Made by a program: the position numbers and the translations under genes
Origin: Opitutales bacterium
GTDB taxonomy: Bacteria > Verrucomicrobiota > Verrucomicrobiia > Opitutales > UBA953
DNA length: 64,000 bases
Assembly: GCA_017440935.1 (NCBI GenBank)
Contig: JAFSAO010000011.1
Location: forward strand, 1 to 64,000
Direction of reading: 5' to 3'
Shown here: positions 8,976 to 17,174 of the stretch, in pieces
How positions within the stretch are numbered: the stretch's first letter is position 1
Layout of the letters: each line of letters opens with the position of its first letter
Notes under the pieces: generated by a model
Told to the model about the DNA's origin: nothing
Seen by the model: only the letters and a program-made list of their open reading frames with translations
Databases searched by the model: none

Positions 8976-9686
8976 TTAAAACCGGTATCGCACACCGAGT
9001 TCGACGGAGCTCGAAAACAGGTCGAGGTTGTGCCAGTCGGCGATTTTTGAGGCGATAGACGGCGAAATGTAGGCGAAGCGGTAAGCGGTGAAAAGGCTCC
9101 AGTTTTCGTCCACACGATATTCGCCGCGAAGTTTCATCGAAAGCGTCGTCGTCCAGTTCCCGTGGCTGGAGGTTTTGAAATTCGGACCTTTGATTTCGCC
9201 GTAAGTTACGCCGAAGCCGATCCCGAGCATGGCGTCGAACACGAATTTTTCGGAAAATTCGCGGGAAAGACCGAGATTCAGAAGAATGTTTGCGGACTGT
9301 AATGTTTCCTTCACTTTACGGTTTTTCGTAAAGTAGTGCCCGCTTTCGGCGGAAAACGCGAGGAATTCGAGTTCTCCGAGAAAATCCCACTTCGGCGTGG
9401 CGGAATCGAAAATCGCGGCGGCGGCGATGCTCGCTCCCCAGCCGTCGGCATCGGGTAAATCGCTTCCGAAGTCGAAAAAATATTCCGGTGCGAAGGAGAA
9501 CGAAATGGAGTCGTCGCGAAGTTTTTGCGGAAGCCCGACGGAATCCCGGTTCGTGTCGTCGCGTCCGGCGCGAAGCGCTTCTACGGGATTGTAGGGTTTT
9601 TCTTCGGCGGAGTTTGCGGCGAGCGCGGGAACGCCGAAAAGGGCGATTCCGAAAAACGCAATCGCGGGAACGTGGAATTTTTTCAT
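8976..9686 (-). CDS. Predicted outer-membrane beta-barrel protein
   Basis: A 236-residue protein with a signal peptide (MKKFHVPAIAFFGIALFG, cleavage near ALA-A). The mature part alternates polar and aromatic residues in strand-length stretches and ends in GVRYRF, a C-terminal Phe typical of proteins inserted by the Bam complex. I recognise no specific family. The start overlaps the stop of the thioesterase gene by 4 bases, so the two are translationally coupled in an lspA-thioesterase-OMP operon. A role in envelope maintenance is a guess from this context. Confidence 0.65.
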   Translation of the reverse strand: MKKFHVPAIAFFGIALFGVPALAANSAEEKPYNPVEALRAGRDDTNRDSVGLPQKLRDDSISFSFAPEYFFDFGSDLPDADGWGASIAAAAIFDSATPKWDFLGELEFLAFSAESGHYFTKNRKVKETLQSANILLNLGLSREFSEKFVFDAMLGIGFGVTYGEIKGPNFKTSSHGNWTTTLSMKLRGEYRVDENWSLFTAYRFAYISPSIASKIADWHNLDLFSSSVELGVRYRF

Positions 9687-10111
9687 ATCGAGTATTTTTC
9701 GAGAATTTCTTGCGGGAGCGCGACGGCGCGGCGCGTGTTCATGTCGATGAGCGCGTAGTTGCAGGTGCCGTCGGCAGCGAGTTTCCCGTTGGCTTTGAAA
9801 ATTTTGAAGGAAACGATAACGCCGTCCTTGAGAAATTCTTCGATTCCGGTTTCGACTTTAAAACGCTCGGCGATTTCGAGCTGGCGTTTGTAGTTAATCG
9901 TGAGCGAACGCTGGAACCAGCCGAATCCGAGTGCCGCAAATTCCTGCATCGACATTTTGTAGCAGCGTTCCATTTGGTCAAAGCGCGCCGCGAGAATGTA
10001 ATCGAGGTAGCGAGAACTGTGCACGTGGCTGTAGAGGTCGATGTCGTCCGGGCGCACCTGCATTTCCGTCACGAAGCGCGCATACACGGGATTTTCGTTT
10101 TTTTCGGGCAT
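9683..10111 (-). CDS. Acyl-CoA thioesterase, 4HBT/YbgC-like hotdog fold
   Basis: A 142-residue single hotdog domain. RPDDIDLYSHVHSSRYLDYI near residues 19-38 matches the conserved helix region of 4-hydroxybenzoyl-CoA/YbgC thioesterases, with Asp in the usual active-site region. The enzyme would hydrolyse acyl-CoA thioesters in the cytoplasm. It sits 33 bp after lspA and overlaps the outer-membrane protein gene by 4 bp. YbgC homologues are often near envelope genes, which fits. The exact substrate cannot be told from sequence. Confidence 0.75.
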   Translation of the reverse strand: MPEKNENPVYARFVTEMQVRPDDIDLYSHVHSSRYLDYILAARFDQMERCYKMSMQEFAALGFGWFQRSLTINYKRQLEIAERFKVETGIEEFLKDGVIVSFKIFKANGKLAADGTCNYALIDMNTRRAVALPQEILEKYSI

Positions 10112-10144
10112 GGTCGTAAAATTTCGGTTTTTAATAATTTGCGG

Positions 10145-10717
10145 TTATTTCAGGTGGTCCTGTTCGTTGAAGCGCTTGGCTTCCGGGTGATTGTAGCCGA
10201 AGAGCGGGAGCGTGTTTAAAATCAGGAAAAGCCCGACTCCGCAGACGATTCCGCAGTCCGCAATGTTAAACGCCGGCCAACGGTAATCGATAATCGGAAT
10301 TCGGAAATCGAGAAAATCGATAACGAAGCCGTGCCAAAGGCGATCCACGACATTGCCGACGATTCCGCCGACGAGCAATCCGAACGCAACCTGCACCGGG
10401 CGGCGCTCAATTTCGAGTTGTTTCCGGAAATAGAAAATTGCCCCGAGCGCCGCGAGCGCAAACAACGTTAAGAAAATTTTTTGTCCGTGAAACATTCCCC
10501 ACGCCGCACCGAAATTGCCGACGTGGACGATATTGAAGAAGTCCGGAATAATCGTCACGGGAAGGCTTTCCGGGTCGTAGCCCGGCAGATTCGGCATCAT
10601 CGGCGGGAGCGTGGCAACAATCAGTAACTTCGTGATTTGGTCCGCAAAAAACGTCCCCAGCGCGAATTTCCAAAAAAGCGCGTATCTGTAAAATCTAACT
10701 TTAACCGAACGGTCCAT
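10145..10717 (-). CDS. lspA: Lipoprotein signal peptidase (signal peptidase II)
   Basis: A 190-residue inner-membrane aspartic protease that removes signal peptides from lipoproteins. The two catalytic aspartates are visible in GNVVDR (Asp125) and FNIADC (Asp154), and four hydrophobic segments are present. An unusually long loop after helix 1 (residues about 35-60) holds several prolines. I placed the start at ATG 10717; the longer frame to 10771 begins with TTG and would run through the promoter. It leads an operon with a thioesterase and an outer-membrane protein. Several predicted lipoproteins in this window (M3 peptidase, cyclophilin, beta-propeller, MacA-like) would be its substrates. 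Confidence 0.92.
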   Translation of the reverse strand: MDRSVKVRFYRYALFWKFALGTFFADQITKLLIVATLPPMMPNLPGYDPESLPVTIIPDFFNIVHVGNFGAAWGMFHGQKIFLTLFALAALGAIFYFRKQLEIERRPVQVAFGLLVGGIVGNVVDRLWHGFVIDFLDFRIPIIDYRWPAFNIADCGIVCGVGLFLILNTLPLFGYNHPEAKRFNEQDHLK

Positions 10718-10743
10718 CTTGAGGTGGTAAAATGAAACGCTCA

Positions 10744-10781
10744 ATTCTACGGAATCTGCCCGTTCCCGCAAATTGAAATTT
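10744..10781 (-). promoter_or_regulatory. lspA promoter with extended -35 motif
   Basis: Minus-strand block AAATTTCAATTTGCGG (10766-10781) ends in the -35 TTGCGG. After 16 bases comes TAGAAT (10744-10749). The start codon is 26 nt beyond the -10 box. One of five copies of this block. Confidence 0.75.
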
Positions 10782-10796
10782 GCGCGGCGGATTTTC

Positions 10797-11876
10797 CTAA
10801 TTTATTTCCGTAAGCGCAAGGAGAGCGTCGACGTGGAGGTCGAGCGAGTAGGGGTAAAGAACGGATTTTTCCGGTTCGGTGAGGGCGAGCGTTCCCGCGC
10901 GGTGGCGTTCCCGCGCGGCGAGAACGGCATCGCGCACGCCGTTTTGCGTGCGGGGAAACTTCGTGCAACCGGGCTCGGCGAGCGCGTCCGTGGCTCCGCA
11001 AAACTCGGAGAGCAGGGCGGGTGTGCCGCACAGAATCGATTCCACGGCGACGAGACCGAAAGCCTCGTATTTGCTGGCGAGAATTGTTGCATCTGCCGCC
11101 GCGTAGCATTTTTCCACATCCGGGCGGAATCCGATATTGAGCGCGCGCGGATGGTCGATCGGGCGTCTTGAGGCAACGGCGAGCACGATGTCCGGATCGT
11201 TGATTTCGTCGAGCGCGGCGAGAATTAGGTCCGCACCTTTGAGCGCGTGGTTGTTGGACGGGAAAAGAATAACGAATTTTTCGTCGGAAACGCCCCATGT
11301 TGCACGCGTTTCGGCACGGGAACGGCGCGTTTCGAGATTGAATTTTTTCGTGTCGACGGGCGGGAACAGGCAAACGACTTTTTCCGGCGGCGCAACGTGC
11401 AAATCGAGAATTTCGTCGCGCGTCATTTGCGAGTGCGCTACACAAACTTTTGCTTGGGCGTAAAATGCGTGTTCGTGTGTGATGGCGAGTTTGTCCGTAA
11501 TCGACGGACGCTTTTTCCCTTTTTTCTTCAAATGCGCGAGGTGAGTGCCTCCGGAAATGGCGACATCGACGGGCGCGGGAACGCGCGAGGCGCTGAATGT
11601 TTTCCAGCCCGGCTTGCAAAAGTTCGCGGCGCGGTTTTCAAAATCCCAGTTGGCAAAGCGTTGCGAGAGGTTGTATGGGAATTTTGCGGGAACGCGAATC
11701 AGCTCAATGCGCTCGCGCAGAGATTCCGGAAAAACGGAAATGTCCGTTCGCATTGCGATGCCGCGCACATGAAGTCCTTTTTCGGCGAAGCCGCAAATCA
11801 TGTCGACAACGGCGCGTTCCATACCGCCGGCGCGCGCAATCGTGTGGAAGATAAAGTTAATTCCCGTGTCTGCCAT
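10797..11876 (-). CDS. GT4-family glycosyltransferase (GT-B fold)
   Basis: A 359-residue glycosyltransferase of group 1. The N-terminal Rossmann half has AGGMERAVVDM, the usual glycine-rich acceptor loop. The C-terminal half carries SKYEAFGLVAVESILCGTP, the E-x7-E donor-sugar motif near residue 265, after a typical ADATILAS strand. It probably adds a sugar from a nucleotide donor to LPS core or another surface glycan. The heptose adenylyltransferase at 13630 is close enough to hint at LPS core, but the genes are divergent. The ATG at 11876 is supported by a leaderless-type promoter. Confidence 0.78.
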   Translation of the reverse strand: MADTGINFIFHTIARAGGMERAVVDMICGFAEKGLHVRGIAMRTDISVFPESLRERIELIRVPAKFPYNLSQRFANWDFENRAANFCKPGWKTFSASRVPAPVDVAISGGTHLAHLKKKGKKRPSITDKLAITHEHAFYAQAKVCVAHSQMTRDEILDLHVAPPEKVVCLFPPVDTKKFNLETRRSRAETRATWGVSDEKFVILFPSNNHALKGADLILAALDEINDPDIVLAVASRRPIDHPRALNIGFRPDVEKCYAAADATILASKYEAFGLVAVESILCGTPALLSEFCGATDALAEPGCTKFPRTQNGVRDAVLAARERHRAGTLALTEPEKSVLYPYSLDLHVDALLALTEIN

Positions 11877-11883
11877 ACGCGGA

Positions 11884-11911
11884 ATTTTAAAAATCGGCGC
11901 ACAAATCGCAA
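11884..11911 (-). promoter_or_regulatory. Leaderless-type promoter of the glycosyltransferase
   Basis: Minus-strand TTGCGA (11906-11911), 16-base spacer, TAAAAT (11884-11889), then 7 nt to the ATG at 11876. Confidence 0.7.
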
Positions 11912-11973
11912 AGGAAAATGCGATATCTGAAAAAGTTTTCGCGTTCCCGCGGGGGATGGCGTAGTTTCGGCGT

Positions 11974-13311
11974 ATGCAGACAAAACAGATGGAGTGGGTG
12001 CAGTTGCTTTCGCGGGAACGTTGGGGAAGCGGCGCGAGCGAAGGCGCGGCGCCGAGCGCAAACGAATTTCGCAGCGCGTTTGAGCGGGACTACGGGCGGA
12101 TTCTTTATTCGAGCGCGTTCCGGAGGCTTCAGGACAAAACGCAGGTTTTCCCGCTCGGGCGCAACGATTATGTGCGGACGCGCCTCACGCACAGCTTGGA
12201 AGTTGCAAACATCGGGAGTTCGCTCGGGCGCATCGTCGGAGAAAAATTAGTTGAAAAATACGCGGAGTTGCGGGAACGCGGTTTTTGCGCTTCCCACTTT
12301 TCTTCAATCGTCGGTGCGGCATGCTTGGCGCACGATATCGGAAATCCACCGTTCGGGCATTTCGGCGAAGCCGCAATCGAAGCGGCGTTGAAAAAATTGT
12401 GTTCCCGCGGCGAGATTCCGAAGGATTTTCCCGAAAAATTTGAAGGCAACGCGCAGGGATTTCGCCTACTCACGCGCACGGGCGATCCCATGGCGGGAAA
12501 AGGTTTGAAGCTGACGGCGGCGGTTTTGGGCGCGTTTATGAAATATCCGTGTTCCTCCGTGTTTTCGGGAAAACCGGAATGCGGAATCGCCGGAAAAAAA
12601 TTCGGATTCGTCGCCGAAGATGAACCGGCGGCTCGTTTCGTGGCGGAAAAAACCGGAATGCTTCCGGTTGGCGCGTGCGGCGGGAACGCGGCAGCGTGGC
12701 ATCGGCATCCGCTTGCGTTTTTGACGGAGGCGGCGGACGATTTGAGCTACCTCATCGCGGATTTTGAAGACGCATTTGTCTCGAACATCATTTCGTTTGA
12801 GGTCGTGCGGGAATTTCTTTTCCCGTTTCTTTCGCCGAAAGAGCGCGAGCGCGCGGATTCCATCGCGAAAAGCGAAAGCGAAGAGAGCGCCGTGCACTAT
12901 GTGCGTGCCGTGGCAATCGGCACCGGAATCCGCGCGACAAGCGAAGTCTTTCTGGCGCGGGAACGCGACTTGCTTGCGGGAACGCAGAACCGGTCGTTGC
13001 CGGAGGAATCCGAGTTTGCCGCGGCGATGAAGCGCCTGCGCAAATTTTCGTTTAAGAATGTTTACAACGCGCCGTCGGTCATCGAAATTGAGTTGATGGG
13101 TTTCCGCGTTATCGAAGCGCTGTTGGAATTTTTTGTCGAATGGGTGAAATTTCCGCGTTCCGCAAAAGGCGGAAAAATTGCACTGATGCTTCACGGCGAG
13201 GCGCTTGAAAACGCTTCCGAAAACGCACGGCTTTTGCACCTGCTTGATTACATCTCCGGAATGACCGATTCGTTCGCACTCGCGACGTATCGTAAACTGC
13301 ACGGAATTTAG
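11974..13311 (+). CDS. dgt: Deoxyguanosinetriphosphate triphosphohydrolase (HD-domain dGTPase)
   Basis: A 445-residue HD-domain phosphohydrolase. Metal ligands are visible in RTRLTHSLEV (His) and LAHDIGNPPFGH (His-Asp), and SSAFRRLQDKTQVFPL is the conserved N-terminal dGTPase motif. The family cleaves dGTP, and sometimes other dNTPs, to the nucleoside and triphosphate, keeping dNTP pools in check. It starts at ATG 11974, six nt after TAGTTT. It runs toward the tRNA-Pro gene and shares a divergent intergenic region with the glycosyltransferase. Confidence 0.88.
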   Translation: MQTKQMEWVQLLSRERWGSGASEGAAPSANEFRSAFERDYGRILYSSAFRRLQDKTQVFPLGRNDYVRTRLTHSLEVANIGSSLGRIVGEKLVEKYAELRERGFCASHFSSIVGAACLAHDIGNPPFGHFGEAAIEAALKKLCSRGEIPKDFPEKFEGNAQGFRLLTRTGDPMAGKGLKLTAAVLGAFMKYPCSSVFSGKPECGIAGKKFGFVAEDEPAARFVAEKTGMLPVGACGGNAAAWHRHPLAFLTEAADDLSYLIADFEDAFVSNIISFEVVREFLFPFLSPKERERADSIAKSESEESAVHYVRAVAIGTGIRATSEVFLARERDLLAGTQNRSLPEESEFAAAMKRLRKFSFKNVYNAPSVIEIELMGFRVIEALLEFFVEWVKFPRSAKGGKIALMLHGEALENASENARLLHLLDYISGMTDSFALATYRKLHGI

Positions 13312-13349
13312 TTCGCGGGAACGGCGAGTTTCCGCATGAGAAAATCTGT

Positions 13350-13378
13350 TTGACAATACAAACGGAAAGAACGAAAAT
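13350..13378 (+). promoter_or_regulatory. tRNA-Pro promoter
   Basis: TTGACA (13350-13355) and GAAAAT (13373-13378) are separated by 17 bases. The tRNA begins at 13392, giving a short 5' leader. This is the only canonical TTGACA -35 box I could place confidently. Confidence 0.75.
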
Positions 13379-13391
13379 TCGCGCTCCTTTT

Positions 13392-13469
13392 CGGGCTGTA
13401 GCGCAGTCTGGCTAGCGCATTTGCATGGGGTGCAAAGGGTCGGAGGTTCGAATCCTCTCAGCCCGACCA
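13392..13469 (+). tRNA. tRNA-Pro (anticodon GGG)
   Basis: The acceptor arm CGGGCTG pairs with CAGCCCG (13459-13465), and discriminator A and an encoded CCA end follow at 13466-13469. The anticodon stem TTTGC/GCAAA encloses the loop ATGGGGT, so the anticodon is GGG at 13427-13429, reading CCC and CCU. The G after the anticodon is the usual Pro position 37. The T-arm GGAGGTTCGAATCCTC is standard. Confidence 0.95.
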
Positions 13470-13485
13470 GAAACCTTTCAAAAAT

Positions 13486-13529
13486 GTCCGCGAATCCTTT
13501 GTTTATCAGGGTTCGCGGACGTTTTTTTT
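13486..13529 (+). terminator. tRNA-Pro terminator
   Basis: GTCCGCGAATCC (13486-13497) pairs with GGGTTCGCGGAC (13509-13520) with one G-T pair, followed by eight T from 13522. Confidence 0.88.
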
Positions 13530-13594
13530 TGATTTTCGGGAACGTTCAGAGGGCTTCCAAAATGTAGCAAATTTTGTGCGTGAAAATAAAAAAC

Positions 13595-13622
13595 TTAACA
13601 GCGGGCGGGGAATCGGTAATAG
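13595..13622 (+). promoter_or_regulatory. Leaderless-type promoter of rfaE2
   Basis: TTAACA (13595-13600), 16-base spacer, TAATAG (13617-13622), then 7 nt to the ATG at 13630. This supports ATG 13630 over the upstream in-frame GTG at 13576, which lies before the promoter. Confidence 0.65.
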
Positions 13623-13629
13623 TTTCGTT

Positions 13630-14148
13630 ATGAGCTCTCCCTTAGAAAATAACCCCAAACTTTTTTCGTCGCTTGAAGCGGCGGTTGCCCGTCGAGCCGA
13701 GCTGAAGGCACAGGGCAAAAAACTCGTGCTGACTAACGGTTGCTTCGATTTGTTGCATTGCGGGCACGTTTATTATTTGCGTGAAGCCGCGAAACTCGGG
13801 GACGAACTTTGGATCGGACTGAACGGCGCGGAAAGCGTGCGCGCGCTAAAAGGCCCGACGCGACCCGTGCAGGGCGACTACGAGCGGGCGTTTACGTTGG
13901 GCGCTCTCGAATTTATCAAAGGAATTTTCTTCTTCCACACGCCGCGGTTAGATGCCGAAATTCGCGCGCTCGCACCGGATGTTTACGCGAAAGCCGGAGA
14001 TTATACGCTCGAAACGCTCAATCCCGACGAACGCACGGCGCTTTTGGCTGCGGGAACGGAAATCCGTTTTCTGCCGTTTCTTCCCGGTTTTTCCACGACG
14101 TCGCTTATCGCGAAGATCAACGCTGCCGCGCAGGCGGGAACGATGTGA
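13630..14148 (+). CDS. rfaE2: D-glycero-beta-D-manno-heptose 1-phosphate adenylyltransferase
   Basis: A 172-residue nucleotidyltransferase. TNGCFDLLHCGHVYYL near residues 35-50 contains the HxGH ATP-binding motif of the cytidylyltransferase superfamily in the form typical of HldE domain II. Here it is a stand-alone protein without the kinase domain. It would convert heptose 1-phosphate and ATP to ADP-heptose for the LPS inner core. No kinase or epimerase partner lies in the window. The start is chosen from the promoter position. Confidence 0.85.
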   Translation: MSSPLENNPKLFSSLEAAVARRAELKAQGKKLVLTNGCFDLLHCGHVYYLREAAKLGDELWIGLNGAESVRALKGPTRPVQGDYERAFTLGALEFIKGIFFFHTPRLDAEIRALAPDVYAKAGDYTLETLNPDERTALLAAGTEIRFLPFLPGFSTTSLIAKINAAAQAGTM

Positions 14149-14153
14149 GGAGG

Positions 14154-14232
14154 AAAGCCGTCGGCTTTAATTAGGAGCCGGGAATGAGAAGTTGGTTTTC
14201 TTCCTCATTTCTCATTTCTAATTCCTGACTAT
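14154..14232. repeat. Intergenic hairpins between rfaE2 and rluD
   Basis: AAAGCCGTCGGCTTT (14154-14168) is a short perfect palindrome. It is followed by TTAGGAG/GAATGAGAA and TTCTCATTTCTAATTCC words that pair imperfectly, as in the repeat at 8897-8975. It probably terminates the two convergent genes. Confidence 0.5.
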
Positions 14233-14238
14233 TCCTTC

Positions 14239-15198
14239 TCAATTATCCCGTCGTATTTTTCGGGAGCCGTAGCGTTCCCGCAAATATTCGGCGAGGTTGT
14301 AAAAATCCGGCGGAAGCGGCGCGTGCAGATTGAGCGCTTCCCCCGTAATCGGGTGTTCGAGTGTCAGGCACTCTGCGTGGAGCATGACGCGCGGCATCGG
14401 CCAGCCTTCGTGGCGATGTTGGACGCGCCCGTAGGTTTTGTCGCCGAGAATCGGGTGTCCGAGGTGCGCGAGGTGAACGCGAATCTGGTGTGTTCTGCCG
14501 GTGTGCAAAATGCAACGCACGAGCGCGGCGCGGTCGCCGAAGCGTTCTTCGACAAACCAGTCCGTCCGAGCCGGTTTTCCGTTTTCGCGCACGCACATTT
14601 TCGTGCGATTGGTCGGGTGGCGATCAATCGGTTCGCGAATGACTCCTGCGAGTAAATCCGGTGCGCCGTCCGTGAGCGCGACGTATTGTTTGTCGAGTTC
14701 GCGCTCCGAAAATTTTTCAATCAACGCGTAGTAGGCGGCATCCGTTTTCGCGAAAAGGATTACGCCGGACGTTTCTTTGTCCAAACGGTGAACGACGCCC
14801 GGGCGCGCTTCGCCTCCGGCGAGGGCGAGTTTTCCGTCTGTGTGGTGAAGGAGCGCGTGGACGAGCGTATCGTCTCCCGTTCCCGCGCCGGGATGGGTTA
14901 CGATGCCCGGCGTTTTGTTGACGGCGATGAGATGTTCGTCCTCAAAAAGAATTTCGAGCGGAATGTCTACGGGAACGAGCTGTGTGGTCGGTTCCGGCGG
15001 AAACGAGATGTGCAGCTCCGCCCCGGCGGGAACGGCGGTTTTGCGCGCGAGGACTTTGCCGTCGAGCAAGACGCTCCCGGCATCGATGATTTTTTGAAGA
15101 CGGGAACGGCTCATGTCGGGAAACATTTCCGCGAGCGCTTTGTCGGCGCGCATTCCGTCACATTCTTCGGGAACGGTAAAAATTTCCGAATCAGCCAT
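14239..15198 (-). CDS. rluD: RluD-type 23S rRNA pseudouridine synthase
   Basis: A 319-residue protein with an S4 RNA-binding domain (residues about 14-70, RADKALAEMF...SRSRLQKII) and an RsuA/RluA catalytic domain. The catalytic Asp140 sits in GVVHRLDKETSG, and HTGRTHQIRVH is the second family motif. RluD modifies uridines in helix 69 of 23S rRNA. Assignment to RluD rather than another RluA-family enzyme rests on overall layout and is less certain than the family. It is 27 bp downstream of aroQ and likely co-transcribed with it. Confidence 0.85.
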   Translation of the reverse strand: MADSEIFTVPEECDGMRADKALAEMFPDMSRSRLQKIIDAGSVLLDGKVLARKTAVPAGAELHISFPPEPTTQLVPVDIPLEILFEDEHLIAVNKTPGIVTHPGAGTGDDTLVHALLHHTDGKLALAGGEARPGVVHRLDKETSGVILFAKTDAAYYALIEKFSERELDKQYVALTDGAPDLLAGVIREPIDRHPTNRTKMCVRENGKPARTDWFVEERFGDRAALVRCILHTGRTHQIRVHLAHLGHPILGDKTYGRVQHRHEGWPMPRVMLHAECLTLEHPITGEALNLHAPLPPDFYNLAEYLRERYGSRKIRRDN

Positions 15199-15225
15199 CT
15201 TTTTCCCCGGTTGGTTTCTGCGGAG

Positions 15226-15681
15226 TTATTGCGTAACGAGAAGTGCGCCGTTGACGTTGGCGTGCCAGAACAGCGCGAGGTCGTATCCGGCGAGTCCGAG
15301 TCCGGCGATTTGTCCGGAGCAAACCGGAGCGATCAGCGAGGTGTGGCGGAATTCTTCCCGCGAGTAAACGTTGGAAATATGAACTTCGATGGTCGGCACG
15401 GCGCAACCGGCGATACAGTCGCGCAACGCGATGCTTGTGTGCGTGAACGCGCCGGGATTGAAGACGATACCGGAGAACCCGCGATCTGCCCATTCGCAGA
15501 TTTTGTCGACGAGTGCGCCTTCGTGGTTGCTCTGAAAACATTCGATTTCGACACCGAGAGTTTTTGCCGTTTCCTGCAAGTTGTGTTCGAGGTCGTCGAG
15601 TGTTGTTTTCCCGTAAATTTCGGGTTCGCGCAACCCGAGCCGATTCAAATTCACGCCATTTAAAATTCCGATCTTCTTCAT
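15226..15681 (-). CDS. aroQ: 3-dehydroquinate dehydratase, type II
   Basis: A 151-residue enzyme of the shikimate pathway that dehydrates 3-dehydroquinate. NGVNLNRLGLREPEIYG has the conserved N-terminal motif with the essential Tyr23. FNPGAFTHTSIALRD and EVHISN carry the substrate-binding residues of the dodecameric type II enzyme. It is the first gene of an aroQ-rluD pair. Confidence 0.93.
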   Translation of the reverse strand: MKKIGILNGVNLNRLGLREPEIYGKTTLDDLEHNLQETAKTLGVEIECFQSNHEGALVDKICEWADRGFSGIVFNPGAFTHTSIALRDCIAGCAVPTIEVHISNVYSREEFRHTSLIAPVCSGQIAGLGLAGYDLALFWHANVNGALLVTQ

Positions 15682-15774
15682 GATGTTTCTCAGTCTATCG
15701 CGGGAAGCGTTCCCGGGAAACGATTTTTTCTGTTTTCGAGAAACAAAATCTTCAAAGAAAAAAAACGAAACTTG

Positions 15775-16159
15775 CTGTGAAGAACTGAATTGAGCATATT
15801 CGGGTCAATGGAGCAAACAGGGACAACGTTGCTGCGCGCAAGGGTTAATTCCGTTCGTCTCGAGCAAATAAATCGCCGGAACGATGCGCTGGGTGAATAC
15901 TAAACCCGTTCCCGGAGAAACTCGGATGCTTGATTCCGCATGGGCACTTGCAGCCGTCGCGCCGCGGACTTCGCAAATCCGGAACGCGGAAGGAGAAGTT
16001 TATATCGGGAAACCGAAATTCCTTCCGAAGGAATCCGCCGTTAATTTGCAAGGAATCGGAAGTTTTGATAAAAGGTTTGTCGGTTTTCTTTACGGGCGAT
16101 TGCCTGAAGAAACTTTTTCCGAAGTGAAAACGGCATTGAGAAAATTTTTTAACCTCTAA
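15775..16159 (+). pseudogene. Decayed MazF/PemK-type toxin gene
   Basis: The open frame 15884-16159 encodes 91 residues whose C-terminal half (FLPKESAVNLQGIGSFDKRF, then GRLPEETFSEVKTALRKFF) resembles the end of MazF/PemK endoribonucleases. The expected N-terminal half appears upstream only in broken form: GSMEQTG in one frame and GQR...FVSSK, a TAA stop at 15869 and IAGT in others. This fits a mazF-like gene inactivated by frameshifts. No antitoxin gene is visible next to it. Alternatively 15884-16159 could be a short unrelated protein; similarity was judged by eye. Confidence 0.45.
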
Positions 16160-16171
16160 ATACGCAGAATA

Positions 16172-17062
16172 ATGAAAGTTGAATTTTTTAATCGCGAAAC
16201 GGGAAAAACGGAAACCGAAGCCATTTACGGCGAAGGTGCGTTGCGCTGGGTTTACGAAACGTTGCTTGGCAGGGTGGCGCTCGCCGTGCTGATTCGCCGT
16301 GCGTTTTTTTCAAAAATTTACGGTTGGCTGATGTCGCGTCCGCGTTCCCGCGCCAAAGTCGCGCCGTTTATTGCGAAATACGGGCTGGATGCGTCCGAGT
16401 TTGCCGATGCGCCGGAAAGCTATGCGTCGTTTAATGATTTCTTTTCCCGCAAACTTAAACCTGCGGCGCGCCCGTTTGCGGATTCTGCCGCCGTGTTGCC
16501 CGCCGACGGCCGCCATCTCGCATATCCGTGTGCCGACGCGGGAACGATGACGATTTACGCCAAAGGACAGGCGTTTGATTTGAAAAAACTCCTCGGCGAC
16601 GAGGCATTGGCGCAGCGCTATCACGGCGGCGCGATTTTGTGTTCCCGCCTTTGCCCGACGGATTATCACCGCTTCCATTTTCCGGTCGCGGGAACGCCGT
16701 CGGCTCCGCGTCTTATCAACGGCGAACTTTTTTCCGTGAACCCGATTGCGCTTTCACGTCGTATTGCTTATCTCTGGGAAAACAAACGCGAGATTATCGA
16801 AATCGATTCGCCGATTTTCGGGAAAGTGACGCAAATTCTTATCGGTGCGACTAATGTCGGCACGATTCGCACGACGTTTACTCCCGGAAAATTTTATGAA
16901 AAAGGTGACGAACTCGGATACTTCCGTTTCGGAGGCTCGTTTGTCGCGACGCTGTTTGAGCCGGGAAAAATCGTTCTCGCCGAAGACCTTGTCAAAAATT
17001 CTGCCGACGGGCGCGAAACCTACGCCAAAATGGGAACGACTCTCGGCGTTCCCGCAGAATAA
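16172..17062 (+). CDS. psd: Phosphatidylserine decarboxylase
   Basis: A 296-residue membrane-associated enzyme that makes phosphatidylethanolamine. YASFNDFFSRKLKP and LPADGRHLAYP near residues 85-115 match the conserved N-terminal motifs of the family. CPTDYHRFHFP is the core motif with the catalytic His. The self-cleavage site reads FGGSF near residue 253, so the pyruvoyl group would come from the Ser. The usual residue after it is Thr and here it is Phe. The gene follows the decayed MazF gene by 12 bp. Confidence 0.9.
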   Translation: MKVEFFNRETGKTETEAIYGEGALRWVYETLLGRVALAVLIRRAFFSKIYGWLMSRPRSRAKVAPFIAKYGLDASEFADAPESYASFNDFFSRKLKPAARPFADSAAVLPADGRHLAYPCADAGTMTIYAKGQAFDLKKLLGDEALAQRYHGGAILCSRLCPTDYHRFHFPVAGTPSAPRLINGELFSVNPIALSRRIAYLWENKREIIEIDSPIFGKVTQILIGATNVGTIRTTFTPGKFYEKGDELGYFRFGGSFVATLFEPGKIVLAEDLVKNSADGRETYAKMGTTLGVPAE

Positions 17063-17111
17063 TCACGCTGTTCGCGTCAAGCCGTTCCCAACGTTCCTTC
17101 TTTTTACGCAA

Positions 17112-17165
17112 AAAAAAAACCGTTCCCGCGCGGCAAATGCCGATTTTTCACGGGAACGGTTTTTT
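17112..17165. terminator. Bidirectional terminator with inverted motif pair
   Basis: A-rich CCGTTCCCG (ending 17127) pairs with CGGGAACGG (from 17151) and with the flanking A and T runs. The loop carries its own hairpin, CGGCAAATGCCG (17131-17142). It lies between convergent psd and the M3 peptidase gene. Confidence 0.85.
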
Positions 17166-17174
17166 GTCGTTTCG

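Noticed and set aside
7297-8979. 560-residue open frame antisense to the POT transporter
   Set aside because: It mirrors the transporter codon for codon on the opposite strand, is extremely Arg/Glu/His-rich and shows no domain. It is a product of high-GC codon bias.
10718-10771. Upstream TTG start for lspA
   Set aside because: It would place the -10 box inside the coding sequence and add residues unlike LspA; ATG 10717 fits both promoter and family.
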